From Epiperipatus broadwayi (taxonomy: Eukaryota; Onychophora; Udeonychophora; Euonychophora; Peripatidae): a DNA stretch of 64,000 bases. The notes under the pieces were generated by a model that did no database searches, was not told the DNA's origin, and was given only the letters and a program-made list of their open reading frames with translations. The stretch is taken from positions 20,001-84,000 of the forward strand of contig JAQFVV010007266.1 of NCBI GenBank assembly GCA_028023455.1, in the 5' to 3' direction. Made by a program: the position numbers and the translations under genes. How positions within the stretch are numbered: position 1 is the first letter of the stretch; each line of letters opens with the position of its first letter. Positions 36,850 to 49,146 of this stretch are shown one piece after another.

Positions 36850-36985
36850 TGTGTCGACTACTGAGGATACTCTCAAACCCAAACAAAAGATAGAAACTTT
36901 TTCAAAGATAGGAACAGTTACTCCTATCTGTAAAAAAATGTTTATATTGTGTTTGGATTTGAGATTATCCTCAGTACTCAACACG
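36850..36985. repeat. Short inverted repeat
   Basis: The left side contains CTACTGAGGATACTCTCAAA and CCCAAAC, and the right side GTTTGG, TTTGAGATTATCCTCAGTA. Arms of about 45 bp pair imperfectly. The overlapping minus-strand frame at 36715-36984 derives from this and the hAT end, and is not a gene. Confidence 0.6.
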
Positions 36986-37679
36986 ACATGTGCATTTGTT
37001 AAAAGGTGGACATTTTTTCCTCTTTAATTACTTATGATCTCTGCGCTTAGTAAATAAAATTGCATATTAAATCAAACATATTAAAACATAAGATTTAAAA
37101 TAGTTTTACAATAATTATATTATGTCAGTTATAATTGAGATTACATTTAGTCACCATCTCATTTAAAATATATGTTGCATGCATGAAGTTTCTGTATGTT
37201 TAAAACTTGATCAATTTAAAATTCATAAATGCAATACAACTAATAAATTAAGTTATTTTGTTTAGTATTACAATTCAAAATGGTATTTATTAAAATTGAA
37301 TTTATTTAATAAAATATCCGAGAACTTTAAAGAGACATTATAAATTATTTAGTTGCTAAAAATAAATGATTATAGAAATTTTTTTAAAAATAATAATTCA
37401 AATTAAGATATAATATTATTGATTTGGGGGTTTTTTTCCGTTAATTCAATGTCAAGAAATTACGGACTCAAAATAGACCCAGACAGTTTATAATTGACTG
37501 CTATATTATATCACCCTAGCAATGGACAGTTTTTCCCCAGAAAAACTTAAAAAAGATGTAAGGAGTTGTAGTGATTAATGAAGATACTAGCTGGATAAAG
37601 GCTATAAATATGACTTCTTGACAAAATTGAATCAGACTTTGTAAAAGTATAGTGCATTCAAGATCTGTTCAAATTAAAT
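36986..37679. other. AT-rich non-coding stretch
   Basis: Nothing recognised. Confidence 0.5.
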
Positions 37680-40080
37680 TTTAAAATAGCCATTTTTATA
37701 TCATCTTCTATAGAATGATCAAGTAGATAAATGCACTCTGGAAATTTTGCCTAGCTGGCAAAATGGATCTTCTCAAATGAAAATGGATAAACAACAACAA
37801 AGATTATCACTAAATACTATTTTAAAGACAATCTAATTTATTGTCTTCAATTATTAATGGAATTTTGAAAAATTACTTACAGGATGCTCATTATAACATC
37901 AGTCAAATTATTTGTCTTCTTTCCAAATAATTTTTGAAATAACTTGTTTTGATTCTATATGGATTAACTTGCTATAGATTACAGAAAGTTTAAATTTTAT
38001 ACAAAATGAAACTAAATTCACATATAATTTTACAGCCTTGGAGAAAATTCTTAACTCTTAATGAAAATCAATGAAATTAATTCAGTCTATGGATTATTAT
38101 TATTTGCTAGGTCTTATAAATCATTAAAATGGGCTGAACTATTTAGAAAAATACATAGTGTTTAAACAAAAGGATTAATAATCTACTCCCTTTAAAACGT
38201 GATAAATGCCAACCATAAGGATATTAGTCTATGAGTGTTTCTCTAATGAAATAAACTGCTCTCTTTATATAAAACTACAATAAAAAAGTTATTTTATAAA
38301 TAATGGATTTGTGATTATAAATGCAATTTATAAAAATATGATAATCATCATAAATTAATTAGCAGATATTCTAAAATTAATTAATGTGTTGACTACAACA
38401 TCCGGATTAAGATTATTAAATATGTTTTATTAAATTTCTTAAAGTTATTATCTTAAGAGTTACTATGGATTTAAATCTATGAAATGAATTACCTTGTGTT
38501 TCTTATTTAATGTTAGTGCTTATATTAAAGTATTACCATTAAATTATAAAATTATAATATTGTGCAAAATGTAAATATTTCCACAAGATAATTATTTAGT
38601 TTATAATTATTATTGGTGTAATAATAAATAAATAATAAAATTTCCAAAATAAGACTGAGATATGAAGGTATTAGGTATGAATGTAATATATGTGATTTAC
38701 ATTTTATATTGGAATCAGCTTGTATGTTATTAAACTAACTTATAAACTTCAGTAAACCCATCCATGTTTAAATGACTTTATGTTTTATTAGTCCTTGCAT
38801 TCAATCTCAGATTAATAGGTAGCTAAGTATCCTGAGTAGAAGATTAATCACTAAAAAATATTTTTTGTTTAGTGCCTATGAAGTGTATAATTTGAAATGC
38901 TATACTATGCAATAAAGCAGTCTTATAATACCAGGAAGCTAAATTGTATTTGTTAGTAAAAGTATGCGCATAACTAATTATTTACATCTTAAATATAATA
39001 TAAGAAGAATAACAATATATTCTAGTAAAAGATATAAATATCATAATGAATGAAGCTATGTATTTTGTATGTATTTTGTATACCATTAGGAGTACTAAGT
39101 AAATAATTTTGTTTACTTCAAAGAATGAAAGAACAAGCTAGCGTTTATAGAATGAGGTTGATAATATGTTAATTATTGTTGCAAAGATAATTAAATACAT
39201 TATAAAACATTATTACCATCCTGTAAGAAAGAGTATATTTTGACTTATTACTGTTTAACCTTCTTCAATAGGGTGTCACATCTTTGCAACACTTTATAAT
39301 TACACACATAATTATAACCCAGGATTAGCTTATTCATTAGCAACAAACAATAATATTTATTAAAATTGCTTTAAAATTTTATTTATTAAATTATGTTTAT
39401 TATTTGCTTATAATTTTGTTATTTTATTTATGTGGTTGTTATTTATAATAAAGCAATTGTTATATTTAAATGCATCTGTTGGTTATTATTAAAAATGTTG
39501 TATATATGTTGTTGAAATAAAAGGTCATACTTCCAAGCTATAAAATTACATATTCATTTATTAAATTTATATGCACTATTTATTATTACTATTGCTATCT
39601 GAAATAATAGTGGTAGGGTAGGTGATGCACAATAAAACTTTCTTTTACATTCAACATACCTAGAATAACTTATTAAACTTTAAATCTGTGCATCTTTTCA
39701 AATGAATAATGAAGATTGATTTAGTTAATAACTCTGAGAATTAATTAATTAAATATCATACTTAACTTAAAGATGAGAGAGAGAGAGAGAGAGAGAGTGA
39801 GTTTGCTAGCCTTACTTAAAAGTATATATTAATTTGTATCCAAGTAGTTTTTTACACAAAACATATAATATATTATATATATTTAAGAATACAGTAAGAT
39901 TATTATCATACATCTATAAGAATACACTGAGAAAATTTTATTGTTTTTTAAATTTTAATGTATTATTAAATTCTGTAATAATTATTATTTATTTTATACG
40001 GAAAATAAATATGCATTCATTTTAGTTTATCTTTCATAATTGCACAACCAATATTAAAAGCACTGCACACAAAATGCACT
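37680..40080 (+). repeat. Segmental duplication B, copy 2
   Basis: Diverged direct copy of 23200-25700 (see that entry for landmarks). A GA microsatellite (about 39776-39797) is inserted in this copy only. No coding potential shared with copy 1; frame 39834-40025 is not conserved. Confidence 0.7.
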
Positions 40081-40765
40081 CATCTCAACTGGTCACCTTT
40101 GGTCCAACTGGTTGCAACTTGAACTTTGAGTTACAAGATAATAAACAATAAATTATTCATTTCAATAAAAAAGTTGTTTTTGTCTTTTTTAAGCAAAGTA
40201 ATATGCAAATTTGGTTTTAAAAAAAAAACTAAAATGATATTCTAGAATAAACTAAATTTTTATATAAAAATCAATATGTTCTCTTGAGCAGAAGGGAATA
40301 TTATATTATTCAAATTCCAGCACCATCACTGTTTTGTAAATATATAGAAAGGATATTATTAACAGTTAGTGAGATCCAATCTGGAACACTTTTAAAAGAT
40401 ATTTTGAATAACTCTGGCTGAAAAGAAAAATAGGCTTATTTAAATGACAACTAAAAATCGCAAACCTATATTATCATCCTAAATGAACTTTTAATATTGG
40501 TCAGAAAGAAGACAATGTCAATTATTTTGTTTTAGATAAGTTTTATATTTAAAGAGTGAGTTGTACTTTATTTAATCTGGATTTGTAAATAATGTTTATT
40601 ATCCAGTTATTATTTTAAATAAAAGTGTTAGTTTTAAAAAAAAAATGTTGTTGTAATAACTTTTCTTTACTTGTTTAAATTATTTTTAAAAACAATAATA
40701 ATAATAATAATAATAATAATTATTACCAAAATCACACTTTTCTTTATGTTTGCCGTAATATCATA
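40081..40765. other. AT-rich DNA with AAT microsatellite
   Basis: An AAT tract at about 40692-40721 lies 45 bp outside the left arm of the Penelope-like palindrome. Nothing else recognised. Confidence 0.5.
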
Positions 40766-40815
40766 TAAATATAATTTATCCAAACTTCAAACACTTTTAG
40801 CAAACTTTATTTGTA

Positions 40816-40861
40816 CATACACCTACGTTTCGACTGACCTGCAGTCTTCTTCAGAGCTATG
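40816..40861 (-). ncRNA. Hammerhead ribozyme candidate, left arm (family 3)
   Basis: Same sequence as the right-arm motif at 44335-44380, read on the minus strand: CAUAGCU, core CUGAAGA, stem II GACUG/CAGUC, GAA, ACGU, A, then GGU-G-UAUG. See the right-arm entry for the pairing. Confidence 0.6.
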
Positions 40862-41778
40862 ATATAATGAACAAAATAAAAAAACAACTATATAATAACA
40901 CCATAAAAAAATTTTTAAACAATAAAATATATATATATTAAAAACCTGAAATAAATAATCAAACCCAAATAAAACAATTAATATAAAATAAAATGTACTA
41001 CATAAATGAAAAATAAATATAAATTATACATGTGTATTCTTAACTTTATACATATATACATTCAAGGACAACTATTAATCTAAATATTATCTATTTTATT
41101 ATTATTAACAATCTACTAATTATCTGTATTCTTCATAAACTTAAACTTTATGACTAGTAACTAAAATTCTTTTAATTTTAAATCATATTTATTATTTTCT
41201 TACTCATTCTTCTTTTAAAATTAATATTTTATATTTATTATTGCTGAATATTTAAAACCTATAAACTTTATAATTTTTACACTTACTAAGGCTATTCTGA
41301 TCTTCAAAATAAAATAATGAAAAATCGTTTTTTTTTTTCAAAAAATTATCTTATACCCTAGCTCCCTCTATTACATATTATTTAAACTAAATATATATCC
41401 CCTACAACTCTTTATTTATATATATATATATTTTACACTTTAACTTTTATTATATAATACTCATAAATTTATATTATACTTCTTTATATGTTTTTATATA
41501 TATAAACCCTACAACTTTATTTACATATATATTTTTTTATTTTATATATTTTAACTTTTATTATTATTTTTATATAATTCTTATAAAAAAAATTTTTATA
41601 CTGTTTTATATGTAAATATTATGCTAAGTTTATTAATTAATTTATTTATTATTATTTAATATCTGTAAATATACCCAAATTTATATTCGTATTTAACCTA
41701 ACCATTTTTTATCATCCCCAACTTATTTATTAACAATTATCTCTTTACATATTTACCTCTATATATCTTATTTAATAA

Positions 41779-42422
41779 CTAAACCAATCTCATCCTAATC
41801 CCAGAATCTCTATTAAATTCTGGTTTTATCTTTCTTATTAATATAGCTTCTTTTATTTTCCTTTCTTTAATACTTTTTGTATATAACTTCATTTTTATTG
41901 AACTTTGTGTAAATTTGTGTCCTGTTTCTTTTGTATGTATATATATTGGTGATTTATTATCTGCCATATGTTGTTTTAGTCTTGTTTTTATAGAATTTTT
42001 TGTTTCTCCCACATATTTGTTATCAATCCCACTATCTAGACATTGTTTGCATTTTATCACATATACTCCATTAATTATTTCTTTATTATCTTTATTATAT
42101 CCTATGTATTTGTTATCTATCAAATTTAATAGGTTTTCTCTTTTTTATTAACTATTTTTGTATTAATTATTCTTTTGTATCTTTTATTAATCTTCTTTAT
42201 AATTTTGTTAAATTTATTCACTATGATATTATTATTTGTTTTTATTCCTATATATCTATCTTCACCTTTCTTTTTTCCTTCACTCTTTTCATTTTTATTT
42301 ATCTTATATTCTATTTTTCCAATACTTCTTTTAATTATATATACAGGGAAACCATTCATTTTTAATTCATTGATTATTAAATCTTTTTGTATATTATAAT
42401 CTTCTTTCCTTGAACAATACAT
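41779..42422 (-). pseudogene. Penelope-like thumb/GIY-YIG frame with one frameshift
   Basis: Same coding sequence as the right arm but split in two open pieces (42126-42422 and 41779-42123) by loss of one A in a homopolymer (six here, seven at about 43039-43046 in the partner). The downstream piece keeps the whole GIY-YIG domain (GVYVIKCKQC, YVGETKNSIKTRLKQH, EAILIRKIKPEFN). The single slip in otherwise matching arms suggests very recent duplication or ongoing gene conversion; a sequencing error is also possible. Confidence 0.85.
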
Positions 42423-42541
42423 TGCAGCTCTGTATATTCTTGAATATATACAACTAATTTTATATTTCCTATCAATATTGGAAAACCAATTTGTTATTTT
42501 GTTACCAATATTATTCTTTTTATAAACACTTGTCTCAATAC

Positions 42542-43408
42542 AAAATAGAAGAGAATATAAAATTTACAGTTGAGAAGGAAGAGAATAATAAAATTGCATA
42601 TCTGGATATAATGTTTCAAAAGAAATTGGTAGATAAAAAATGGTGTATTGAGACAAGTGTTTATAAAAAGAATAATATTGGTAACAAAATAACAAATTGG
42701 TTTTCCAATATTGATAGGAAATATAAAATTAGTTGTATATATTCAAGAATATACAGAGCTGCAATGTATTGTTCAAGGAAAGAAGATTATAATATACAAA
42801 AAGATTTAATAATCAATGAATTAAAAATGAATGGTTTCCCTGTATATATAATTAAAAGAAGTATTGGAAAAATAGAATATAAGATAAATAAAAATGAAAA
42901 GAGTGAAGGAAAAAAGAAAGGTGAAGATAGATATATAGGAATAAAAACAAATAATAATATCATAGTGAATAAATTTAACAAAATTATAAAGAAGATTAAT
43001 AAAAGATACAAAAGAATAATTAATACAAAAATAGTTAATAAAAAAAGAGAAAACCTATTAAATTTGATAGATAACAAATACATAGGATATAATAAAGATA
43101 ATAAAGAAATAATTAATGGAGTATATGTGATAAAATGCAAACAATGTCTAGATAGTGGGATTGATAACAAATATGTGGGAGAAACAAAAAATTCTATAAA
43201 AACAAGACTAAAACAACATATGGCAGATAATAAATCACCAATATATATACATACAAAAGAAACAGGACACAAATTTACACAAAGTTCAATAAAAATGAAG
43301 TTATATACAAAAAGTATTAAAGAAAGGAAAATAAAAGAAGCTATATTAATAAGAAAGATAAAACCAGAATTTAATAGAGATTCTGGGATTAGGATGAGAT
43401 TGGTTTAG
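42542..43408 (+). CDS. Penelope-like RT thumb plus GIY-YIG endonuclease (5'-truncated)
   Basis: The open frame runs from 42491, but homology starts at about residue 17 (42542); the first residues come from the palindrome junction. Residue numbers below count from 42491. Residues 20-40 (ENIKFTVEKEENNKIAYLDI) and 54-62 (ETSVYKKNN) match the thumb after the catalytic palm; AMYCSRKED and NELKMNGFPVYII (91-121) complete it. The GIY-YIG domain follows: GVY at 210-212, C216-x-x-C219, YVG at 228-230, R239, H243, THTKETGH-type H254/H260, catalytic-type E283 in KEAILIRKI, and N295. In intact elements this nuclease nicks the target for reverse transcription. It is the only long frame in the window without stops. 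With no RT palm it is probably a dead fragment that has not yet decayed, or it could act in trans. No promoter or start codon of its own is evident. Confidence 0.85.
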   Translation, partial: KIEENIKFTVEKEENNKIAYLDIMFQKKLVDKKWCIETSVYKKNNIGNKITNWFSNIDRKYKISCIYSRIYRAAMYCSRKEDYNIQKDLIINELKMNGFPVYIIKRSIGKIEYKINKNEKSEGKKKGEDRYIGIKTNNNIIVNKFNKIIKKINKRYKRIINTKIVNKKRENLLNLIDNKYIGYNKDNKEIINGVYVIKCKQCLDSGIDNKYVGETKNSIKTRLKQHMADNKSPIYIHTKETGHKFTQSSIKMKLYTKSIKERKIKEAILIRKIKPEFNRDSGIRMRLV

Positions 43409-44334
43409 TTATTAAATAAGATATATAGAGGTAAATATGTAAAGAGATAATTGTTAATAAATAAGTTGGGGATGATAAAAAATGGTTAGGTTAAATACGA
43501 ATATAAATTTGGGTATATTTACAGATATTAAATAATAATAAATAAATTAATTAATAAACTTAGCATAATATTTACATATAAAACAGTATAAAAAATTTTT
43601 TTTATAAGAATTATATAAAAATAATAATAAAAGTTAAAATATATAAAATAAAAAAATATATATGTAAATAAAGTTGTAGGGTTTATATATATAAAAACAT
43701 ATAAAGAAGTATAATATAAATTTATGAGTATTATATAATAAAAGTTAAAGTGTAAAATATATATATATATAAATAAAGAGTTGTAGGGGATATATATTTA
43801 GTTTAAATAATATGTAATAGAGGGAGCTAGGGTATAAGATAATTTTTTGAAAAAAAAAAAAAACGATTTTTCATTATTTTATTTTGAAGATCAGAATAGC
43901 CTTAGTAAGTGTAAAAATTATAAAGTTTATAGGTTTTAAATATTCAGCAATAATAAATATAAAATATTAATTTTAAAAGAAGAATGAGTAAGAAAATAAT
44001 AAATATGATTTAAAATTAAAAGAATTTTAGTTACTAGTCATAAAGTTTAAGTTTATGAAGAATACAGATAATTAGTAGATTGTTAATAATAATAAAATAG
44101 ATAATATTTAGATTAATAGTTGTCCTTGAATGTATATATGTATAAAGTTAAGAATACACATGTATAATTTATATTTATTTTTCATTTATGTAGTACATTT
44201 TATTTTATATTAATTGTTTTATTTGGGTTTGATTATTTATTTCAGGTTTTTAATATATATATATATATTTTTATTGTTTAAAAAAAATTTTATGGTGTTA
44301 TTATATAGTTGTTTTTTTATTTTGTTCATTATAT

Positions 44335-44380
44335 CATAGCTCTGAAGAAGACTGCAGGTCAGTCGAAACGTAGGTGTATG
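44335..44380 (+). ncRNA. Hammerhead ribozyme candidate, right arm (family 3)
   Basis: Stem I 5' strand CAUAGCU (44335-44341), core CUGAAGA (44342-44348; the seventh position is free in CUGANGA), A, stem II GACUG/CAGUC with loop CAGGU (44350-44364), GAA (44365-44367), ACGU (44368-44371), cleavage base A (44372), stem I 3' strand GGU-G-UAUG (44373-44380). Stem I pairs as GCU/GGU plus CAUA/UAUG across one bulged G. Position in the 3' UTR of a Penelope-like element and the tiny stem III agree with the known Penelope hammerheads. The wobble-rich stem I lowers confidence in activity. Confidence 0.65.
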
Positions 44381-44431
44381 TACAAATAAAGTTTGCTAAA
44401 AGTGTTTGAAGTTTGGATAAATTATATTTAA

Positions 44432-44436
44432 TAATA

Positions 44437-44484
<48 letters not shown>

Positions 44485-44550
44485 ATATATCACGTATGTA
44501 TGCTAAGCTTATGAATTTTTTATAAGTTATTAATAAAAGAAAAAAGACAA

Positions 44551-44587
<37 letters not shown>

Positions 44588-44666
44588 GTAGTAGTAGTAA
44601 TAGTAGTAGTAATAGTAACAGTAATACTAATAGTAATAGTAATACTACTACTACTACTACTACTAC

Positions 44667-44712
<46 letters not shown>
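44432..44712. repeat. AAT/AGT/ACT trinucleotide microsatellite
   Basis: An ATT tract (44432-44483), a 70-bp break, then AAT-AGT-ACT-AAT (44552-44712). The polyleucine minus-strand frame across it is an artefact. It abuts the 3' end of the Penelope-like element. Confidence 0.95.
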
Positions 44713-44713
<1 letters not shown>

Positions 44714-45687
44714 TAAATGCAATGTGCAGATTATATTGCATAAGTCTTAAATAACCATAGTTAATTATGTAATTATTTCTATTAGTCTTGTTGGTTCATA
44801 GTTAAATTTATATTTGATTATTGAATATTGGATTTTATGTAAATATACTTATATATGTGCAGTTGTTTGTAAAATGTTTAATAGTTTACATATGTTTGCA
44901 TCCATATGGGAGAATATATTCCTAAGAATTTAATGAGTTAGAGATGGATTTCAATTAGGTTTAAAAATAAAAGATACTTCTTATAGATATATAGAACAAA
45001 AAGGTCATCTCTTCATAGTTATTATTATATAATTAGTTATGTTTAGTATTAGGATCTAATAAAGACCATTCCTTATGATTATTGTGATAAAGATAGTGTT
45101 GATGTCTATCCCATAAAGAGCATATGCATGTGTAAGTATTACAAAACATGTGAGACAAAGAAATACTATATTTATAAATTCATACATGCATAAAATTATA
45201 TTTAAGTTTACTGAAGTCAGAGTTAAGGTACAGTGGATGTGTTACATTATCTATGAATATATTAATATTATGATGTATAAAGATTAAAGGACTTTGTTGA
45301 AGAAATAAATAAATTACATATCAATTAATGATTATACTTTGTAAATAAATTACTGTTATATGATTTAATGACAATAAATTGTACATCAATTAATAGATAC
45401 ACTTATAAATAAATTATCACAAAATTTGTTATCTTGTTTATGTAAGATCACATGGCCTACCATGTTTACCATGATTTATCCCAGCATCACAAATATACTG
45501 TGTAATGATTACATTATTATATTGAATAAAACATTGTTTTAAAAATACAAGTGTAGATGTATTACCTGATGCTTAAAGCCAGGTGGAACCTATATAATTT
45601 GTGTAAATAAATAAATAGAGAAAATATAAAATAAATAAGCTGTGCTAGTCTGTTATTGTATATATATATATATATATATGATCTTTT

Positions 45688-45723
<36 letters not shown>

Positions 45724-48660
45724 TACCTGAATATTAGCACATTAAAATCATTTTCATCTCTCCAATAAAAAACAAAAATCAGTTTCTCTTATTCTATATA
45801 TGTATTTTAGCTCAACAATTTGAAAGGGTGCATCAGAGTTATAAAAATCTTAAAGAAATCTTGTTCATTTTTAGGTGGGGGTTGTATTAACACAAATTCA
45901 CACATATATGTAATTATTAGATCATTAATCAATAACAGAGTTTACTAATATATAATAGGAGGTTTTAAAAATTATTTACACTATTTTTTCAAATAAACTT
46001 TTGTACATAATTTCAAAAATGTTTTTTATTGGCTTTATATATATTAAAGCAAATATTTTCAAAAATGATAAATGTAAATATGTATTTCAGATTCATCAGA
46101 ATATATGTGGGATTATTGCTAATATCATTATTTTCTCATTTACAGGCATTTCTAAGTATCCCTAAATAAACTATATTGCTTAGAATATGGCTACTAGGAT
46201 TTAATCTGAAATATATTGCTAACTTATGGTCCAATTTGAAATATGTACATATAAAATAATTCAGCACTCTAATACACTCAATTATAAAACTCCACATTCT
46301 GGACAAACAGAGAATAGTGATACAGTCTCTGGTACATTGATACTTTCTCTGTTCTATGCCATTATGCTCATATAATACAAAGATACACAAGATATTTATA
46401 CTGTCATAACGTAAAAAGCAATTTTAGTTATCTAAACATTGTATTAATTTATAAATTAAAATTTGTTATTTATATCTGGTTGTAAAAATAATTTAGTTTA
46501 CTTCTCCAATAATCATAATAGTATTCAGAAGCACTTTAAAATGTTGGTTGAAGAACCTGTTAATAGCAAACAATCAAAATGAGTTAATCCAGGCTAAGCG
46601 CTTTCAATGGCACCTCTAAACTTTAGCATTGGATTAACCAGCGTTTTAAAGCGCTTGTATATAGTATTATATGTGATTCTAATTTTATTACCAATTTAAT
46701 TTTAAGATATATATAATAATATCACATAAAATAAAAAGATCTTATGAAAGAGAAATTACCATTCTCCTTTTTTTCTTATATTTACAATATGGAGTTTGAA
46801 TCTAAGCCAGGTAAAATTTCAATTTTTTTTGATGCTTCAAGAAGTCGGAAAACTTTTTTTGAGATAGTTGACTCATAGATTTTCCAAATAACCATCCAAT
46901 TATTAGTTGATGTATGAGTAATCTAACTAAAGGATAAAAGAAAAAAATTAAACCTCATTCTAGATAAGTTTTTTACATTATTTTATACAATAGTGAGTTT
47001 TTTAAATTATGTTTCATTTACATATAAAGTTATTAGCACATAAAAAAAATTCATTTTCTAATTTGTGTTTTTTGTTATACAATTTGTTTATTTTAATTCT
47101 TACATGTAATTATTTTTAGCACGGCTATGTGACTTTTTTTAATATGAAGTAAATAGCGTTTTTGTTATACTTTATAATAATAGCATTTATTGTCAAAAAC
47201 ATATGACATTAAATATATTTCAAAATTACGCATTTGTTTTAAATTGATATTCTTCAGCTTTAGAAAACATTTATCTATTTTAGAAAAAACAAAACTAACT
47301 ATAGTAAGTAGACATTGTGTTCTTATTTTTTTTTATTTACCGTTTTGTCCGATTTTATTAGAATTGTCTAATGGTGTAGAAATATATAAGAAATAAATAT
47401 GAATAACTAAAAGTATAAAATATAGTTAGACTAAATAATTAAAACCCAATTCTTAAATAAATAAACAATATACACGAATTATCTTTTAATATATAGCATA
47501 TATGAGCACAGACTTTCACCCGACCCACCACTCTCCATTCCATCTCATAACACTGATATACTTGAACACATATCATGTTAACAGATTCACATTCTAATAG
47601 TAGGTGACTCAGATAGATTCTTACTGATTAATAATGGCTCTAAATGTTGACTTGTTACTCAAAATCTTAGGCATGGCACATTTTAGGCAATAATCTTTTA
47701 GAATAAAAAGGCTTTACGTGGCTGTAACTTTAAAATGGGGATACATTATAAAGTTAGCCAGCCATATGTTTATTTTCCATAACATGTCTCACATGAAAAA
47801 TGAGTAGCAACATTTAAGAATTAACTTTCTGAACCTTACAATTGCTATTGAAATTGTGTTTTTTATTGACTAACATTATAGTATAATCATGTATATATAA
47901 CTTATTAAGTTTATAGGCACCGACAATTTAAATCTCAATCTTATGTCTGGTATATTAAATATTTTTCTAATCCTCTTCCTTTTTCTGAGTGTATTTCCTC
48001 TCTCTCAAAAAAAGTTAATTTTAAATTAAACTAATCTCTTTTCATAACCTTTTACCATATGATGAAATATGCCTTTATCCACCCACTTCTAATTACAAAG
48101 TTTTTTTAATTCTTTGTTTGGTTACTCTCTGTTTATCAAAGAATTATTTTAATATGGCAAATAAATTTTTATTTAAAATGTTTTTTTTTTATATAAAAAA
48201 ATTTTTTTATAATAAAATATTAATTAAAAAGATTAACATTCACATTTGGAATGCAGATTAATTGTTTTCCAATATAAATTATATGTATCACTTTTTATTT
48301 CTGAAATTCATGGATGACCAACAAAGTACAGATAAATTCTTCCTTATCTAATTAATTTAATTCCCATTTATTATATATACACACCTAAATTGGCTTTTGT
48401 TTGTGATAGAAGAAGAAAGAGAAGAAAAAGGAAAAAATATTATGCTGGCCAAATTTTAATGTTTATAATATATTTCTAAACTAAATATTGACTCCATTTA
48501 TACATGTACTTGTTTGTAAATTATCAAATACTAAGATTATAATTGTACACTTTTGTCTTGTGGTCAAAATATTAAAATATTATTTGTCATAAGAGTTGTT
48601 GTCTTTAACCTCAAAGTTTAACAATTTATAATGCAGAATGACTTTTCAGAGTTTAATTCA
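44713..48660. other. AT-rich non-coding stretch
   Basis: AT tracts at about 45659-45680 and 45690-45721. A diverged scrap of the family 2 hammerhead unit may lie at about 47515-47580 (CCATTCCATCTCATA, CTGATATACTTGAACACA). No gene recognised; frames at 46136-46390 and 47190-47396 show no family features. Confidence 0.5.
46591..46665. repeat. Short complex inverted repeat
   Basis: GTTAATCC-AGGCTAA and TTAGCATTGGATTAAC pair imperfectly, and AAGCGCTTT and AAAGCGCTT occur on either side. The less AT-rich block of about 75 bp stands out from its surroundings. No family recognised. Confidence 0.4.
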
Positions 48661-48666
48661 CCTTAT

Positions 48667-48668
<2 letters not shown>

Positions 48669-48755
<87 letters not shown>

Positions 48756-49020
48756 GGATGGATGGATGGATGGATGGATGGATGGATGGATGGATGGATG
48801 GATGGATGGATGGATGGATGGATGGATGGATGGATGGATGGATGGATGGATGGATGGATGGATGGATGGATGGATAGGTGGGTGGGTGGGTGGGTGGGTG
48901 GGTGGGTGGATGGGGGTGGTGGGTGGGTGGGTGGGTGGGTAGGTGGGTGGATGGGTGGGTAGGTGGGCGGGCGGACGGGCAGGCAGGCAGGCAGGCAGGC
49001 AGACAGATAGGCAGACGGAC

Positions 49021-49111
<91 letters not shown>
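48669..49111. repeat. Compound tetranucleotide cassette GATA-GATG-GGTG-GGCA-GATA
   Basis: Ordered blocks: GATA (48669-48752), GATG (about 48753-48873), GGTG with variants (about 48874-48960), GGCG/GGCA/GACA (about 48961-49020), and GATA again (about 49021-49111). Adjacent blocks differ by single transitions, as if substitutions arose and spread by slippage inside one original GATA array. The MDGW-repeat open frames on the plus strand are by-products. Confidence 0.97.
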
Positions 49112-49113
<2 letters not shown>

Positions 49114-49146
49114 TTGCCTAATGCTATACTAAAAATTAAAAATTAA

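Larger units (their letters stand above)
40766..42540 (-). mobile_element. Penelope-like element, inverted left copy
   Basis: Minus-strand copy of the 3' part of a Penelope-like element, nearly identical to the plus-strand copy at 42645-44431. It comprises the end of the RT thumb, the GIY-YIG endonuclease, a long AT-rich 3' UTR and a hammerhead. It is shorter at its 5' end than its partner by 104 bp. Such partial inverted copies beside a Penelope-like element are a known feature of this group. Flanking AAT repeats lie on both sides of the palindrome. Confidence 0.9.
42541..44431 (+). mobile_element. Penelope-like element, right copy (5'-truncated)
   Basis: The plus-strand copy starts within the RT thumb and runs through the GIY-YIG frame, about 0.9 kb of 3' UTR, the hammerhead at 44335-44380, and ends at the AAT microsatellite (44432 on). 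The first 104 bp (42541-42644) form the palindrome centre and are not present in the left copy. The upstream fingers, palm and YxDD of the RT are absent, so neither copy can move on its own. Confidence 0.9.

Noticed and set aside
42787-43272. 161-residue minus-strand frame
   Set aside because: Antisense shadow of the GIY-YIG coding sequence; the hydrophobic composition is what an AT-rich complement gives.
48754-48962. MDGW-repeat open frames
   Set aside because: They are translations of the GATG/GGTG tetranucleotide repeat.
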